Assembly: GCA_964036045.1 (NCBI GenBank)
Contig: OZ038380.1
Span: forward strand, 65,022,591 to 65,086,590
Reading direction: 5' to 3'
DNA length: 64,000 bases
Source: Eutreptiella sp. 'Long Island Sound 2002'
Taxonomy: Eukaryota; Euglenozoa; Euglenophyceae; Eutreptiales; Eutreptiaceae
Below, piece by piece: positions 1-9,039 of this stretch; within the stretch, counting starts at the first letter, position 1, and each line of letters opens with the position of its first letter. Made by a program: the position numbers and the translations under genes. The notes under the pieces were generated by a model. That model did no database searches. It worked only from the letters and a program-made list of their open reading frames with translations, and was not told the origin of the DNA.

Positions 1-1185
1 CTTGTTGGCGACGCCACTGAATAGCCGCGGATAGGCATTTATCAGCCTCTCCTTCACCTCGGCAACCTTCGGGTTCTCCTGGGCCTCTTCAGCCGCTTGC
101 TTCGGTATCGATACAACCGACCGCACTGCGGTATAGGCCTCTTCTGAGTCCGAGTCCGACTTCTCCTCGTCCGCTATGCCATCTTCATCGTCGTGGGGCG
201 CGCTTCCCACCGGTAATCTTCGGAAATTTGCGGCATCGGGCTGGTTCTTGTCGCTACCGGCCCCCATTCTTGGAAAATCTCACGTCGGCGGGTCCGACCC
301 AACCGGACCATCATATTGATCCTCGATGTGATCAATGACCCTCGCCACGAAGTCATCCTCCTCGTACTTGCCGGTGACCAACATCTTGTAATCCCACCAA
401 TGCGGAGATCTGACCATGGCCCGCCTCTTCTTGGCTGCCACACGGTCGTGCATCCCCATCCGCATGTAGTTGACGACGTGGTCGATCTCGGCGTTGGACA
501 GGACGTCAATGCCATCCATTGGCTGATCCGTCCCCTCCTTGGGCTCAAACATGACCCGCATGGGCACCGCCTCAACCCTACGGATGAATGCTTCATCACC
601 CGTGGGCTGGGCTTGCGCCCCATCCACCAGGAAAGCATTGGTACCCCACGCTTGACCCGGGGAGGGCATTGATAAACCCTTGTCGTCGATGAACAACCCC
701 TCCTCTGGCCCGAATGACATCTCGTTCAGGATGATGGAATCCAGCGTCGACTTGAGACCTTCCAGCGGACATGGGGTGGATCCTATGCCGGTTATGACCA
801 GGATCCCCTTCGCCCTATCCGCGACGATCTTCTCCACCGTACGTCTGGTGTTTTCCAGGGAGCCATGCCAATACATGAGCCCCCACTCCTTCAAACCCCA
901 ATGCCTGTGCCAGGCTGAGTCTCCTCGATGCCAATGCCTCCTACACTTCCTCAAAAGTGGGGCATCCCGGGAAGCGAAGACGTCTGTCTCGGGCGCCTCG
1001 GCTCCCAGCGTCTGGATCATCCTGGCATACACCTGCGGCGCCATCCCATACTCCGTGAGCTGAACTCCACGGTCTCCCCTGGACTTGTCACCCACAGCTT
1101 GCACCGCTTGGACGATCGGATCCTCCTCCTCCGCATTCCATTGGGATGATCCGCAGGCATAGTCCGTGGACAGCCATGTAAGGCA
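1..1185 (-). pseudogene. Element B Pol fragment: Dam-like domain followed by the start of reverse transcriptase
   Basis: This is the downstream part of the Pol polyprotein of the decayed minus-strand Ty3/gypsy element B, cut off by the window edge. The open stretch 280-1104 aligns with the plus-strand Pol at 36204-36944 and 55721 onward: EYG near its start, a D(V/A)F(A/S)S motif, a conserved tryptophan/glycine block and a final DPPT that matches NPPT. The first half resembles the phage-type DNA N6-adenine methyltransferase (Dam) fold, but the catalytic NPPY-like position reads YWHGS. An in-frame TGA lies at 280-282. To its left the same frame continues through an acidic linker into a segment ending in RLFSGVANK, equivalent to the residues just before RT in the other copies. 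Most of RT lies outside the window. It shares its frame with the protease fragment at 1186-1612. Call as a retroelement is firm; the Dam assignment is by motif only. Confidence 0.8.
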
Positions 1186-1612
1186 TTAATCATCCTCCCG
1201 GACCAGCGTAGCACGATGGGGAAGGGCTCCAATGGCGTTTCCCACCATGAAGTGATACCCCATGATCATATCCCAATCTGTAATGTCGGCCACATAGAAG
1301 TTCCCGGATAGAGTGCTTCTCTTCGCCAAATCAGGGCGGTTCAAGCGCTCATGCTCCCAGAATTCCATACTGATAGTGGCCTCATGGGTGCCCCCACCCA
1401 TAATATCTCCATTAACCACCTTCAGGCGTACTGGTCTACGGCTGGGCTGCAGGAGTTCCTCCTTGAAGAACCCTCTCCGGACCAGGCTCACCTGGGCACC
1501 CGTATCCACCAAAACATCCACCACCAACTCCTCTTGTCCGCACCGTACACGCACCTTCAAGTGCAACTGCCGCTCGTCACCATGCGGTGTACGGACGACT
1601 CTCACGGCATGC
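1186..1612 (-). pseudogene. Element B retropepsin (aspartic protease) fragment
   Basis: Retroviral-type aspartic protease domain of the minus-strand Ty3/gypsy element B. The frame shows RQLHLKVRV, then the active-site motif VLVDTGAQVSLV, then a beta-strand pattern ending in WDMIMGYHFM, all matching the protease of the plus-strand copies at 35361-36191 and 54878-55708. It ends at an in-frame TAA (1186-1188). Its 5' part is missing here because the giant LINE (1613-25460) inserted at this point; the missing upstream codons are found at 25461-25772. Removing the LINE and one copy of the 16-bp duplication puts both halves in the same frame, which shows that the break is insertional. Confidence 0.88.
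1597..1612. repeat. 16-bp target-site duplication, left copy
   Basis: The sequence gactctcacggcatgc occurs here and again, without mismatch, at 25461-25476. It encodes residues of element B's Pol (HAVRV) and flanks the LINE on both sides. A duplication of this length fits target-primed reverse transcription by a LINE rather than an LTR or cut-and-paste element. Confidence 0.95.
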
Positions 1613-1633
1613 GGTTTGAGGTTTGAGGTTTGA
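1613..1633 (-). repeat. LINE 3' terminal simple repeat, three GGTTTGA units (plus strand)
   Basis: Three exact GGTTTGA units, then TTTT, directly follow the left target-site duplication. On the LINE's own strand this is a terminal TCAAACC repeat instead of poly(A). Several LINE clades end in short tandem repeats made during reverse-transcription initiation. The unit resembles no telomere repeat that I know to be standard. Confidence 0.85.
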
Positions 1634-3184
1634 TTTTGCGGGTACTAGACGCTTTTCGGCCCCGGGGGGCCACCTGGTCGGGCCAGGTGATATCCTCCCC
1701 ACCGGGTCCTAGTGGGGGGCCCTCCAAGACGCACCTCCTGCCTGGTGGCGGAGTCCCCCGGGTTCACAGAGCTCGGAGCCCCGTCCTTCCCCGGCGTCCC
1801 CGTTTCGCCACTCCCCGGTCAGTGCATCAATTCGCAGCCGTGGCCGCGGGCGCTTACCCACTGCGTCGCCCCCCTAATGCGTGGTCGCCCGGGGCACCGG
1901 CGCCGCCGGGCCCGTGCTACTGGCTTGTCGCCAGTGGGACCCCCTTGGGCTGGCGCGGTGGCTGCCTAGCCTAGGGGTTGGGGCGTGGCGCTGTGCGCGA
2001 CTACTGCCTTGGCGGGTGCAGTGTCCCGTCTGTGTGTGCGCGGCGCTCGCGGCCGGTTCGGGGGGGTTCAGGCCGGTACCTGGTGTTGTGTCTCCCCTTC
2101 TTCCCCCTTCCCGCCCCGCGTTTCCCGCGTTGCGTGTGGCGGGCCGTCTCGTCCGGGTGTCCCTTATCCTCGCTCGCTGGTACGCCATTCCATGTGGTCT
2201 GTGCGTTCCGCGCGCTCGGTCCGGTTGCCCTTCTGGTGGTCCCCGCGTGTCCTTTTCGTGTGTGTGCGCTCGCGCTCTCGCGGTGTCCGCTCCCCGCTGG
2301 GTGGTGTGGCGCGCGCATCTCGCGTGGTCCCGGCACTGGGCGCTGGTAGGGCCGTTCCATGTGGTCCGTGCCCCTCCGCGTGTCCTGCCCCGGTCCCGTG
2401 CTCCGTCTGGCGTGCTTGGGGGGGGGCGGTCCGGTCCCGGTTCCCCCCTACTTGGCTTGGGGTTGCGGGGGCGGCGGCTGGGCGTCCCCGGGGGGGTGCC
2501 TTCGTCCGTTGCGTGGGGCGTGGGGCGTTCCTCTTCCCTCATCTGCCCGTCCACTAGGTGGGCTGTCGGGGTCTGCGTTGCGGGCGTGCGGTTGTGGGGG
2601 CCCCGCTCTGTTCTTGCTGGGGGGGAGAGAGGTGTCGTCTTGGTGTCCAGGCGCCGGCCCGCCGGATTCTCATGACGAGCCTGATGCGCACGGAGCTTCG
2701 CCCTGCGGGATGCGTGGGGGGGTTGGGGTGACCGTGGCTGGAGTGGTGCTCCAATTTCCCGGTTCATGGCCCAGCAGAGCAGCCCTACCGCGGGCTTACT
2801 CTTAGCACAGGGGGAGGGGGTTGCGGGCGCGTTTGTTCTGTGACCCGGGTGCCAGTGTATCTCAGAAGGCAGCCGCCCCGGAGGTAGCGCACCAGGCGCG
2901 CGCCGCGAAGGAGCTGGTTCGAACCCCGGGATCGGTGGTCTCCCACCGATCCCTTCGAATACCGGGCGCGGCCTCCCATCGACCTGTTTGAGTACAGGTG
3001 ACGGTGCGCACTGCTGCAGGGGTGGGTGGTTCCCATGTCTTTTGTTTTTCTTGGGTGGGGGGTAAAACGAACGAGACCTCCACCCGATCCACCGGTATCG
3101 GTGGTGGCGCGAGTTGCTGGAGGGGGGGGTGGTTCCCACGTCGCCAACTAGAGAGCTCTACGTGCAGGGATCCCAGGAGCACCA

Positions 3185-3250
3185 ACGCCCGGGATCGAAC
3201 CCCCGCACTGGACGATTGAAGACAGACGCTCTCACTACTGGGCCGCGGGA
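3185..3250 (-). other. tRNA-like (pol III A/B-box-like) segment in the LINE 3' region
   Basis: On the minus strand this stretch shows a D-arm-like block (GGCCCAGTAGTGAGAGC) followed about 30 bases later by a T-arm-like block (GGGGGTTCGATCCC, 3191-3204 on the plus strand), the spacing seen in tRNA genes. The anticodon stem does not pair convincingly, so it is not called as a tRNA gene. A second B-box-like motif, GGTTCGAACC, lies at 2916-2925. Possible explanations are a tRNA-derived relic, a SINE-like 3' module, or chance in GC-rich sequence. Confidence 0.25.
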
Positions 3251-3513
3251 GTCTCTTACGCCACTGAGGGGTGTCGTCGGCTATGAATCCAGTCCTGAGG
3301 GCGGGTCTGTGCGCCGTGAAGCGTGTTGCGCGTGCCGGGAGGCCTCAGTCCACGCGCACGGGGTCGGGACAGGGGGGGGGGCTGGCTGGGGTGCGTTGGA
3401 TCGCCGACTGACGTGCACAGGGGTAAGAGGCGGGCAGTAGCACCACCGGGTCGCCGACTGACTGTAGGGCGGGGGGTCGCTCTGCCTCTTTCCGTCCCTC
3501 TGCCTTCCCTGGG

Positions 3514-5540
3514 CAGGCAACAAAGCGGGCGTCACTGGCGTTGCGCTGTCCATGGGGGGCGCGGCCCCCCATACCACTCCGGTTCGTGTTCACCCAGCCT
3601 CTCCGGGTACGATCTGTGCGGCGTCCCGGTGCGCAGGCGTGGGCCCGCTTGTTCTTCGCGGCCCCCTTGTGGGCCGGCGGCCGGAGCGGGGGGGCGGGTC
3701 ACACTCCGGCCCCCCTCTCGCGTGGGGGGGGGCCATCCCCCTTGCCTCGGGGGGGGTGTCGCGCTGCGGCCTCCCCGCTCTCGTTCCGGGCGGCGGCCTG
3801 CGGTACCCCTTTCTGGCCCTCCCCTCCGGCGCGCGCGTGCGGTCGGGGCTGAAGTGCCGCCCCGGGGCGGGGGGGGGTGAGGGGCGGCCCGTGGACCGCT
3901 CCCCTGGGGGCCCCGGCTGACCTGCAAACCCCCCCTCTGTCCCCTCGGAGTGGGCTGTGGTCACGGGAGGGTCATGTGGGGCGCGGCCTCCTTCGTGTTC
4001 CGTTGTGCGCGTTGCTCCGGCACGCCGGTGTGGGCTCGTGGGGGCAGGTCCAGCCGCCGTTGCCCTTACCGTGTCGCCGTTCCTCCTGTGGGTGGGGGCG
4101 CCCCCCCGGCCCTGGGGGGGCGGAGGGCCGCGCCTGTGGCTCCCCAGCTGGGGTGGGTGCGGGGGGGGGGGGGGGGGCGCCACCCCGCTCGCCCTGGGGC
4201 CTGTGTGGGAGGGGGGGGGGGGGGGAGTGGGGGGGGTCCTTCGGTTCCCTGGCGATGCCCCCTGTCGGCCTAAAGGGGGGGGGGGGAGGGCGGCTTGGCG
4301 GTCCCGGCCCCGGGGGCCAGCCATCGGCCAGGGGGGTCGCGCCCTTCCCCCGCCCCCCTCTACCGAGTGCCGGATCCTCACGCAGTCCCTCCCTGGGGCC
4401 CCTCATCCCCCGGCCGTTGCCGCGCGGCGCTAGCCGGCCGGGGGTGGCCGTGAGGGTCAGCGGTCAGTGGTTAGCGGGTTGCGGGGCCGCTTTCCCCGGG
4501 TAGGCAACAAAGCGGGCGTCCCTTGGTGTCGTGCTGTCCATGGGGGGCGTGGCCACCCATACCATTCCGGTTCGCGCCCACCCAGCTTCTCTGGGTACGA
4601 TCTGCGCGGCGTCCCAGTGCGCAGGCGTGGGCCCACTTGCTCTTCGCGGCCCCCATTGGAGCCGGCGGCTGGGGCGTCGGGGCGGGTCACACTCCGGCTC
4701 CCCTCTCGGGCGGGGGGGTCCGTCCCTTCAGCCTCGGGGGGTGGGGGCCGGGGCCCCTGCGGCTGGCGGGTCGGTGGGGGGGCGGGGGGGGGGGGGTGTC
4801 GCGCCGCGGCCTCCCTGCTCTCGTTCCAGGCGGCGGCCTGTGGTACTCCTTCCTGGCTCTCTCCGCGTCGCCGGTGCGCTCCCTTCCGGCGCGCGCTTGC
4901 GGTCGGGGCTGAAGTGCCGCCCCGGGGTGGGGGGGGTGAGGGGCGGCCCGTGGACCGCCCCCCTGGGGGCCCCATCTGACTTGACACCCTCCCTTCGTCA
5001 CCTCGGAGCGGGCTGTGGTTACGGGAGGGTCATGTGGGGCGCGGCCTCCTTCCTGCTCCGTCATGCGCGTTGCCCCAGCACGCCGGTGTGGGTTCGCGGG
5101 AGCAGGCCCAGCCGCCGTTGCCCGCATTGCGCCGCCGTTCCCCCTGAGGGGGGGGCGCCCCCCCGGCCCTGGGGGGGCGGAGGGCCGCGCCTGTGGCTCC
5201 CCTGCTGCGGTGGGTGCGGGGGGGGGGGGGGGGCGCCCCCTCGCCCGCCCCCGGGTCTGTGCGGGGGGGGGGGTGGGTTGGGGGGGGCCCTTTGGCCCCC
5301 TGGCGATGCCTCTCGTCGGCCGTGGGGGGGGGGGGCGGGGGCGGCATGGCGGCCCCGGTCCCGGGGGCCAGCCATCGGCCAGGGGGTCGCGCCCTTCACC
5401 CGCCCCCCCTATCGAGAGCTGGATGCCCGCGCAGGCCCTCGCCGGGGCCCTCACCTCCCCGGCCGTTGCCGCGCGGCGCCGGCCGGCCGGGGGTGGCCGT
5501 GGGGGTTAGCGGTCAGTGGTTAGCAGGTTGCGGGGCAGCC
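3514..5540. repeat. Direct duplication of a ~1-kb unit in the LINE 3' region
   Basis: Copy one starts at about 3514 (aggcaacaaagcgggcgtc) and copy two at about 4501 with the same words. The order is the same in both: ATGGGGGGCG box, TACGATCTG box, GCAGGCGTGGGCCC box, G-runs, CCATCGGCCAGGGGG box, and finally GGTCAGTGGTTAGC at 4462 and 5511. The offset grows from 987 to 1049 bp because of indels in G-runs. The copies are clearly diverged, so the duplication is not recent. Confidence 0.85.
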
Positions 5541-5682
5541 GGTTCCTCCCCGCGCTTGTCGCCCCCGCACTCCCTCCCGCGGGAGGCGGCGCGTCCCCGC
5601 ACGTCGTGCCATACCGTGGGGGGGGCGTGGGTCAGGGGGCCCATCCCCCCCCCCAACCCTCCCGTACCCGCCGTCTGGGCCT

Positions 5683-7768
5683 TCACTTGCGCCGCCGCTT
5701 GCGTGGGGGCTGGGGCTGCGGCGGCGGCGGGTTGTGCCGGCGGTAGCGCCAGTGGGCGAGGGCGCTACGCAAAGCCCGGGGGAGCCAGTTGTTGGCGTCC
5801 GCATCCGTGATGCGGAGCACCGCTCCCCCCTCCAGGAAGGCCGGCCACGTCGGCTCCCTGTCGGGCCACGCCGCCCGGATCACTGACCTGAGGACCCTCT
5901 CGTGGTCCTCTGGGGCCGCCCAGGCCCCCCGGGGGTGCCTCTCGGTTTCCTCCATCCCTCCGGAGGAGCACGGCATCGAAGGGCCGGTTCCGCGACCTCC
6001 TGGAGGTCCCCTGGTTGGCCCAGCACAACCACCCGTACACTTCCCCCGCCAGGGGGAGGGTCTCCCCCCCCAGCGGGTCCGGGACTGCGCCCCAGTCCAC
6101 GTTCCACGGCCGGCTCTCCTCCGCCCCCCGTGCCGGCCCCCCTCGCTGCTCCTGCACCTGCGGCGCCGATGCCACGCCCCGTCCCCCCTCCGCCGAGGCC
6201 ATCCGCGCCGGCTCCGCCCTCGGCGCGGGGGGGGCTTGCTGGTGCTGGTGTCGTGGGGGTTGGGGGGGGACGAGCTCGCCGGCGTCAGGGTCGATGTTGT
6301 AGAGGTGGTGGTGGTGGTGGTGGTGGTGGTGGTAGGTGTGGTGTGCCGGCATCTGTTGGATGCCGGGGGGGATGCACCTCACCGGCTGCACGTCCGGCTG
6401 CGGGGGTGCTCCGCCCTCTGCCCCCCTCCCCCCGCCCCGCCCTCCCCCCTGGGCTCCCATGCCCCGTCCCTCCTGCCCCTTGGGGCCCTTGCCCTTGCCC
6501 TTGCCCTTGCCCTTGGGCCCCTTTCCGGTCCCGTGCCCGTGTCGCGGGTCCCGCCTCTCGTCCCCCACGCCCTGGCCCGCTCGCTCTCCCATCCCCCCTT
6601 GTCCTGCCCCCTGCGCCTGGGTACCCTTCCCGCGCCCCTGTACACCCTTCCCGTGCCCTGGCCCCTCCCCGACCCCCTGCCCGGGTCGCGGGTCCCGCCT
6701 CTCGCCCACCACGCCCCGGCCCGCTCGCTCTCCCACCTCCCCTCGCTCCGCCCCCTGTACCTGGGCCCCCTGCCCGCGCTCCTGCGCGCCCTTCCCGTGC
6801 CCCGACCCCTCCCCTGCCCCCTGCCTGTCACGCCGTCCGCCGCTCCCCTCCCCCTCGCCCCTGCGCCCTTCCTGGACCACTCGCCGGGCGTCCCGCTGCC
6901 TTTGCCGTTGCGGCAGCGTGACGCCCGGCGGCGAGCGCTCGCGCGCCGGGGGGCGGACGTGCCGCTCCCGCCCCGGGGGGAAGGGCTTGGGGGGGTACGG
7001 CTTGGGGGGGCTGGTGTGGGTGTGGGCGGGGTTGGCGTGGGCGCGGTACTTCGCGCTCTCCCTGCCCACTGCTGCTGCTGCGGCGGCCGCCGGCGAGGCG
7101 TCCGCGGCCCGTGCGGGGTTCTTCCCCCGCTTGCGCGGCGTGCCAGGGGCCGCAGCCCCTCTCGCGCCCTCCGCACTCTCCTTCGCTGCCGCGGCGGCCG
7201 CCGACGAGGCGCCCGTGGCCGCGGTCGCAGACCCTCGCACATCCTCCTCGGTCTTCTCTGCTGCCGCGGCGGCCGCCGGCGTGGCGCCCACGGCCCGTGC
7301 GGGGTCCGTCGCAACCCCTCTTGCGCCCTGCTTGCACTCCTGCGCGGCTGCGGCAGCCCTCGGCGACGCGTCCTGCTCCTGCGCCGGGGCTGCCCCCCTT
7401 GCCGGCGGAGTGCCGGGGGCCGCGGCCGGGGCCGCGGCGTGGCTCGCCGCGGTCTCCGCCTCCTGCGCGTCAGGGCGGGGCGGGGCGGCGGGGCTGGCCG
7501 CTTGGGCGGCGGGGGCGGCCGTCTCGGCTGGCCCAGGTTCCCGGGCCGGCGGCGGCGGCCCGACCACCGCCGCCTCCGCCAGCCTCCGCTCCTCGCGCTC
7601 CGCGAGGGTCTCCCCCGTCCACTCTGGGGAGGAGACGGGGGAGCGGGAGCGGGACCGGCGGTGGTGGCGGTCGTCCCGCCCGAGGGACCCATCGGAGTCT
7701 GCCATCACTGTTACTCTGGTAGGCATGCGTGGTGGCAGGCGCGCCCTTCCCACTACCTCCTGGTGCAT
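5683..7768 (-). CDS. LINE ORF6: low-complexity basic protein, probably with one frameshift near its end
   Basis: The ATG at 7766-7768 overlaps the ORF5 stop as TGATG, a typical termination-reinitiation arrangement; a second ATG (MADSDGSL) follows at about 7704. The 667-codon frame shows, in order: an Arg/Ser-rich start (RRSRSRSP), three or more imperfect Ala-rich repeats of about 30 residues, a Gly/Arg/Glu-rich repeat of about 50 residues present twice, GKGKGKGKG, a run of ten histidines coded by a GGT tract (plus strand near 6305-6335), and a more complex segment with PWNVDWGAVPDPLGGE. Downstream of about 5970 the convincing frame changes: 5683-5976 in another frame reads as ordinary protein (VLRSVIRAAWPDREPTW, NNWLPRALRSALAHW) and ends with a lysine/arginine tail. 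I infer one indel or a programmed shift near 5960-5976. Function unknown; an RNA- or chromatin-binding role is only a guess from composition. Confidence 0.6.
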
Positions 7769-9000
7769 CAGTGCCGTGCCGTGGGCAGTGCCGTCTGGTG
7801 CTCTGCGGGGGGGGGGGGGGGAGGGGGTGGGGGGCCGGTTGTGGCGTCAGCCCCGCACGGCCGGGGGTCCGCGGCCATCCACCGGCATTGGGAGGGGAGG
7901 CGGGGGAGCCACGCGGCCCACGCGTCGCGCCACAGCTCCCAGTCTGGGGCGGGGCTCAGGGCCCTGGGCCCCCGGGGGTCGTCGAGCGGTGCCGGGGGCA
8001 GCCGCACCAGATGGACCCCCGTAACGGCGGTGACCTCCTGTGCGCGCAGGAAGGTGTGTACTCCGTCCCGCGCCGCGGGCGCCGGGAGGGGGGGGCGGGG
8101 TACGGGTGTGGCCCCATAGAGGTGGGTGGGGGTGATCCCCATGATCCGCCCCGGGCTCCCGCGGGACGCGACGACGAGGAGGAGGAGGGGGGTGCCAGGG
8201 CACTCTTGCCAGAGGACCTGCCCCCTGTGGTGGGCACCCCTGGTCCTGGAGAGGGGGGGGGACAGGTCTGGGTTAGCCCAGCCGCGGGGCGCGTGCGTTG
8301 CCGGTGGGAGGGCGGGGCACCAAGTGGGCTCCCTGGGGAACGCCTCGTAGACGACGGCGTACGGGGGGGTAGGCCCGGTGCCGTCATACACCGGGTTGGT
8401 CGGCCGGGGGCGGGCGGACGCCTCGTCCGCGCCTTCCACGAACACCGTGACCTCGCCCACCTCCAGGTCCTCGTCCGGCGGGTGTAGAAGGTGGAGCGCC
8501 GCATCCAGCTCGGACACTCCCCCCGGGTACGTGGCCCGCGCCTGGTTCAGGTACGGGGCCGCGTCCCCGGGGTAGCGCGTCCTGAGGGCGTGCAGCAGGG
8601 CTGGGGCGCTACTGCGGAGGGACATGGCAGACCCCGCTCCCGTCAGCCGGAGGGCGTCCCCCATGGACAGGGGCCGGCCCGACCGATTGGACTCGCGCCA
8701 CTCCATCCAGTGCCCGCAGAGGGCCGCTTCCGGGCTGATGAGCCCCGGCCAGACGGCGTTCACAATCCGGTGCATTGCCGGGAGCAGCGTAGGGGCCCCC
8801 GCTCCGTTCAGGGCGCGGACGGCCGGGAGGGCGGTCTCGTTGAGGAAGGCCCTCGCACTGCCCTCCAGGTCGCACCGTGCGGCAGCGTGCGCTCCTTTTG
8901 CCTCCGCCACCGCGTCCGCCACCAGGCCCCGGACGGCCGCCTCCTGCGCTCTGCGGCGGGCCCTGGTGTGCCCCGGCCCATCCCCCCGTCGGCGTGGCAT
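7768..9000 (-). CDS. LINE ORF5: unknown protein, 410 residues
   Basis: An ATG-started ORF in the same frame as ORF1 to ORF4, 39 bases after the ORF4 stop. It begins with a basic stretch (MPRRRGDG, RARRR), followed by an alpha-helical Ala-rich segment, then a folded-looking middle (VTVFVEGADE, YAVVYEAFPREPTW, GTPLLLLVVASRG, GITPTHLYG) and a proline-run C-terminus (about nine P) before the TGA at 7768-7770. I see no catalytic motif or zinc site and do not recognise a family. The absence of internal stops over 1.2 kb is not by itself strong evidence in DNA this GC-rich, but the ordinary amino-acid composition, shared frame and TGATG link to ORF6 support a real protein. Confidence 0.65.
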   Translation of the reverse strand: MPRRRGDGPGHTRARRRAQEAAVRGLVADAVAEAKGAHAAARCDLEGSARAFLNETALPAVRALNGAGAPTLLPAMHRIVNAVWPGLISPEAALCGHWMEWRESNRSGRPLSMGDALRLTGAGSAMSLRSSAPALLHALRTRYPGDAAPYLNQARATYPGGVSELDAALHLLHPPDEDLEVGEVTVFVEGADEASARPRPTNPVYDGTGPTPPYAVVYEAFPREPTWCPALPPATHAPRGWANPDLSPPLSRTRGAHHRGQVLWQECPGTPLLLLVVASRGSPGRIMGITPTHLYGATPVPRPPLPAPAARDGVHTFLRAQEVTAVTGVHLVRLPPAPLDDPRGPRALSPAPDWELWRDAWAAWLPRLPSQCRWMAADPRPCGADATTGPPPPPPPPPAEHQTALPTARH

Positions 9001-9039
9001 GGTGCTGCAGGCTCTGCAAAGGGCGGCCGCGGGTGGGGG

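Larger units (their letters stand above)
1634..5682 (-). other. LINE 3' untranslated region, very GC-rich
   Basis: Four kilobases between the ORF6 C-terminus (ending in a basic KRRRK tail) and the 3' repeat. Many long open frames exist on both strands, but they are Pro/Arg/Gly/Ala-rich translations of GC-rich sequence without domains, and I do not call them genes. It contains runs of 8 to about 15 G (plus strand; C in the transcript) around 3370-3390, 4165-4215 and 5218-5340, a near 1-kb direct duplication (3514-5540), and two tRNA-like T-arm motifs (2916-2925 and 3191-3204). Confidence 0.6.

Noticed and set aside
1613-1633. Telomere repeat seed
   Set aside because: GGTTTGA is not a standard telomere unit known to me, and only three copies sit exactly at a LINE 3' junction.
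3185-3250. Functional tRNA gene
   Set aside because: D-arm and T-arm words are present, but the anticodon and acceptor stems do not pair convincingly.
1634-5682. Protein genes on either strand (up to 421 codons)
   Set aside because: Low-complexity Pro/Arg/Gly translations in several frames at once; no motif and no conservation between the two copies of the internal duplication.
5789-8119. Long plus-strand open frames (776 and 562 codons) over LINE ORF5/ORF6
   Set aside because: They are Pro/Arg/Ser/Leu-biased mirror frames of GC-rich minus-strand genes, without domains.
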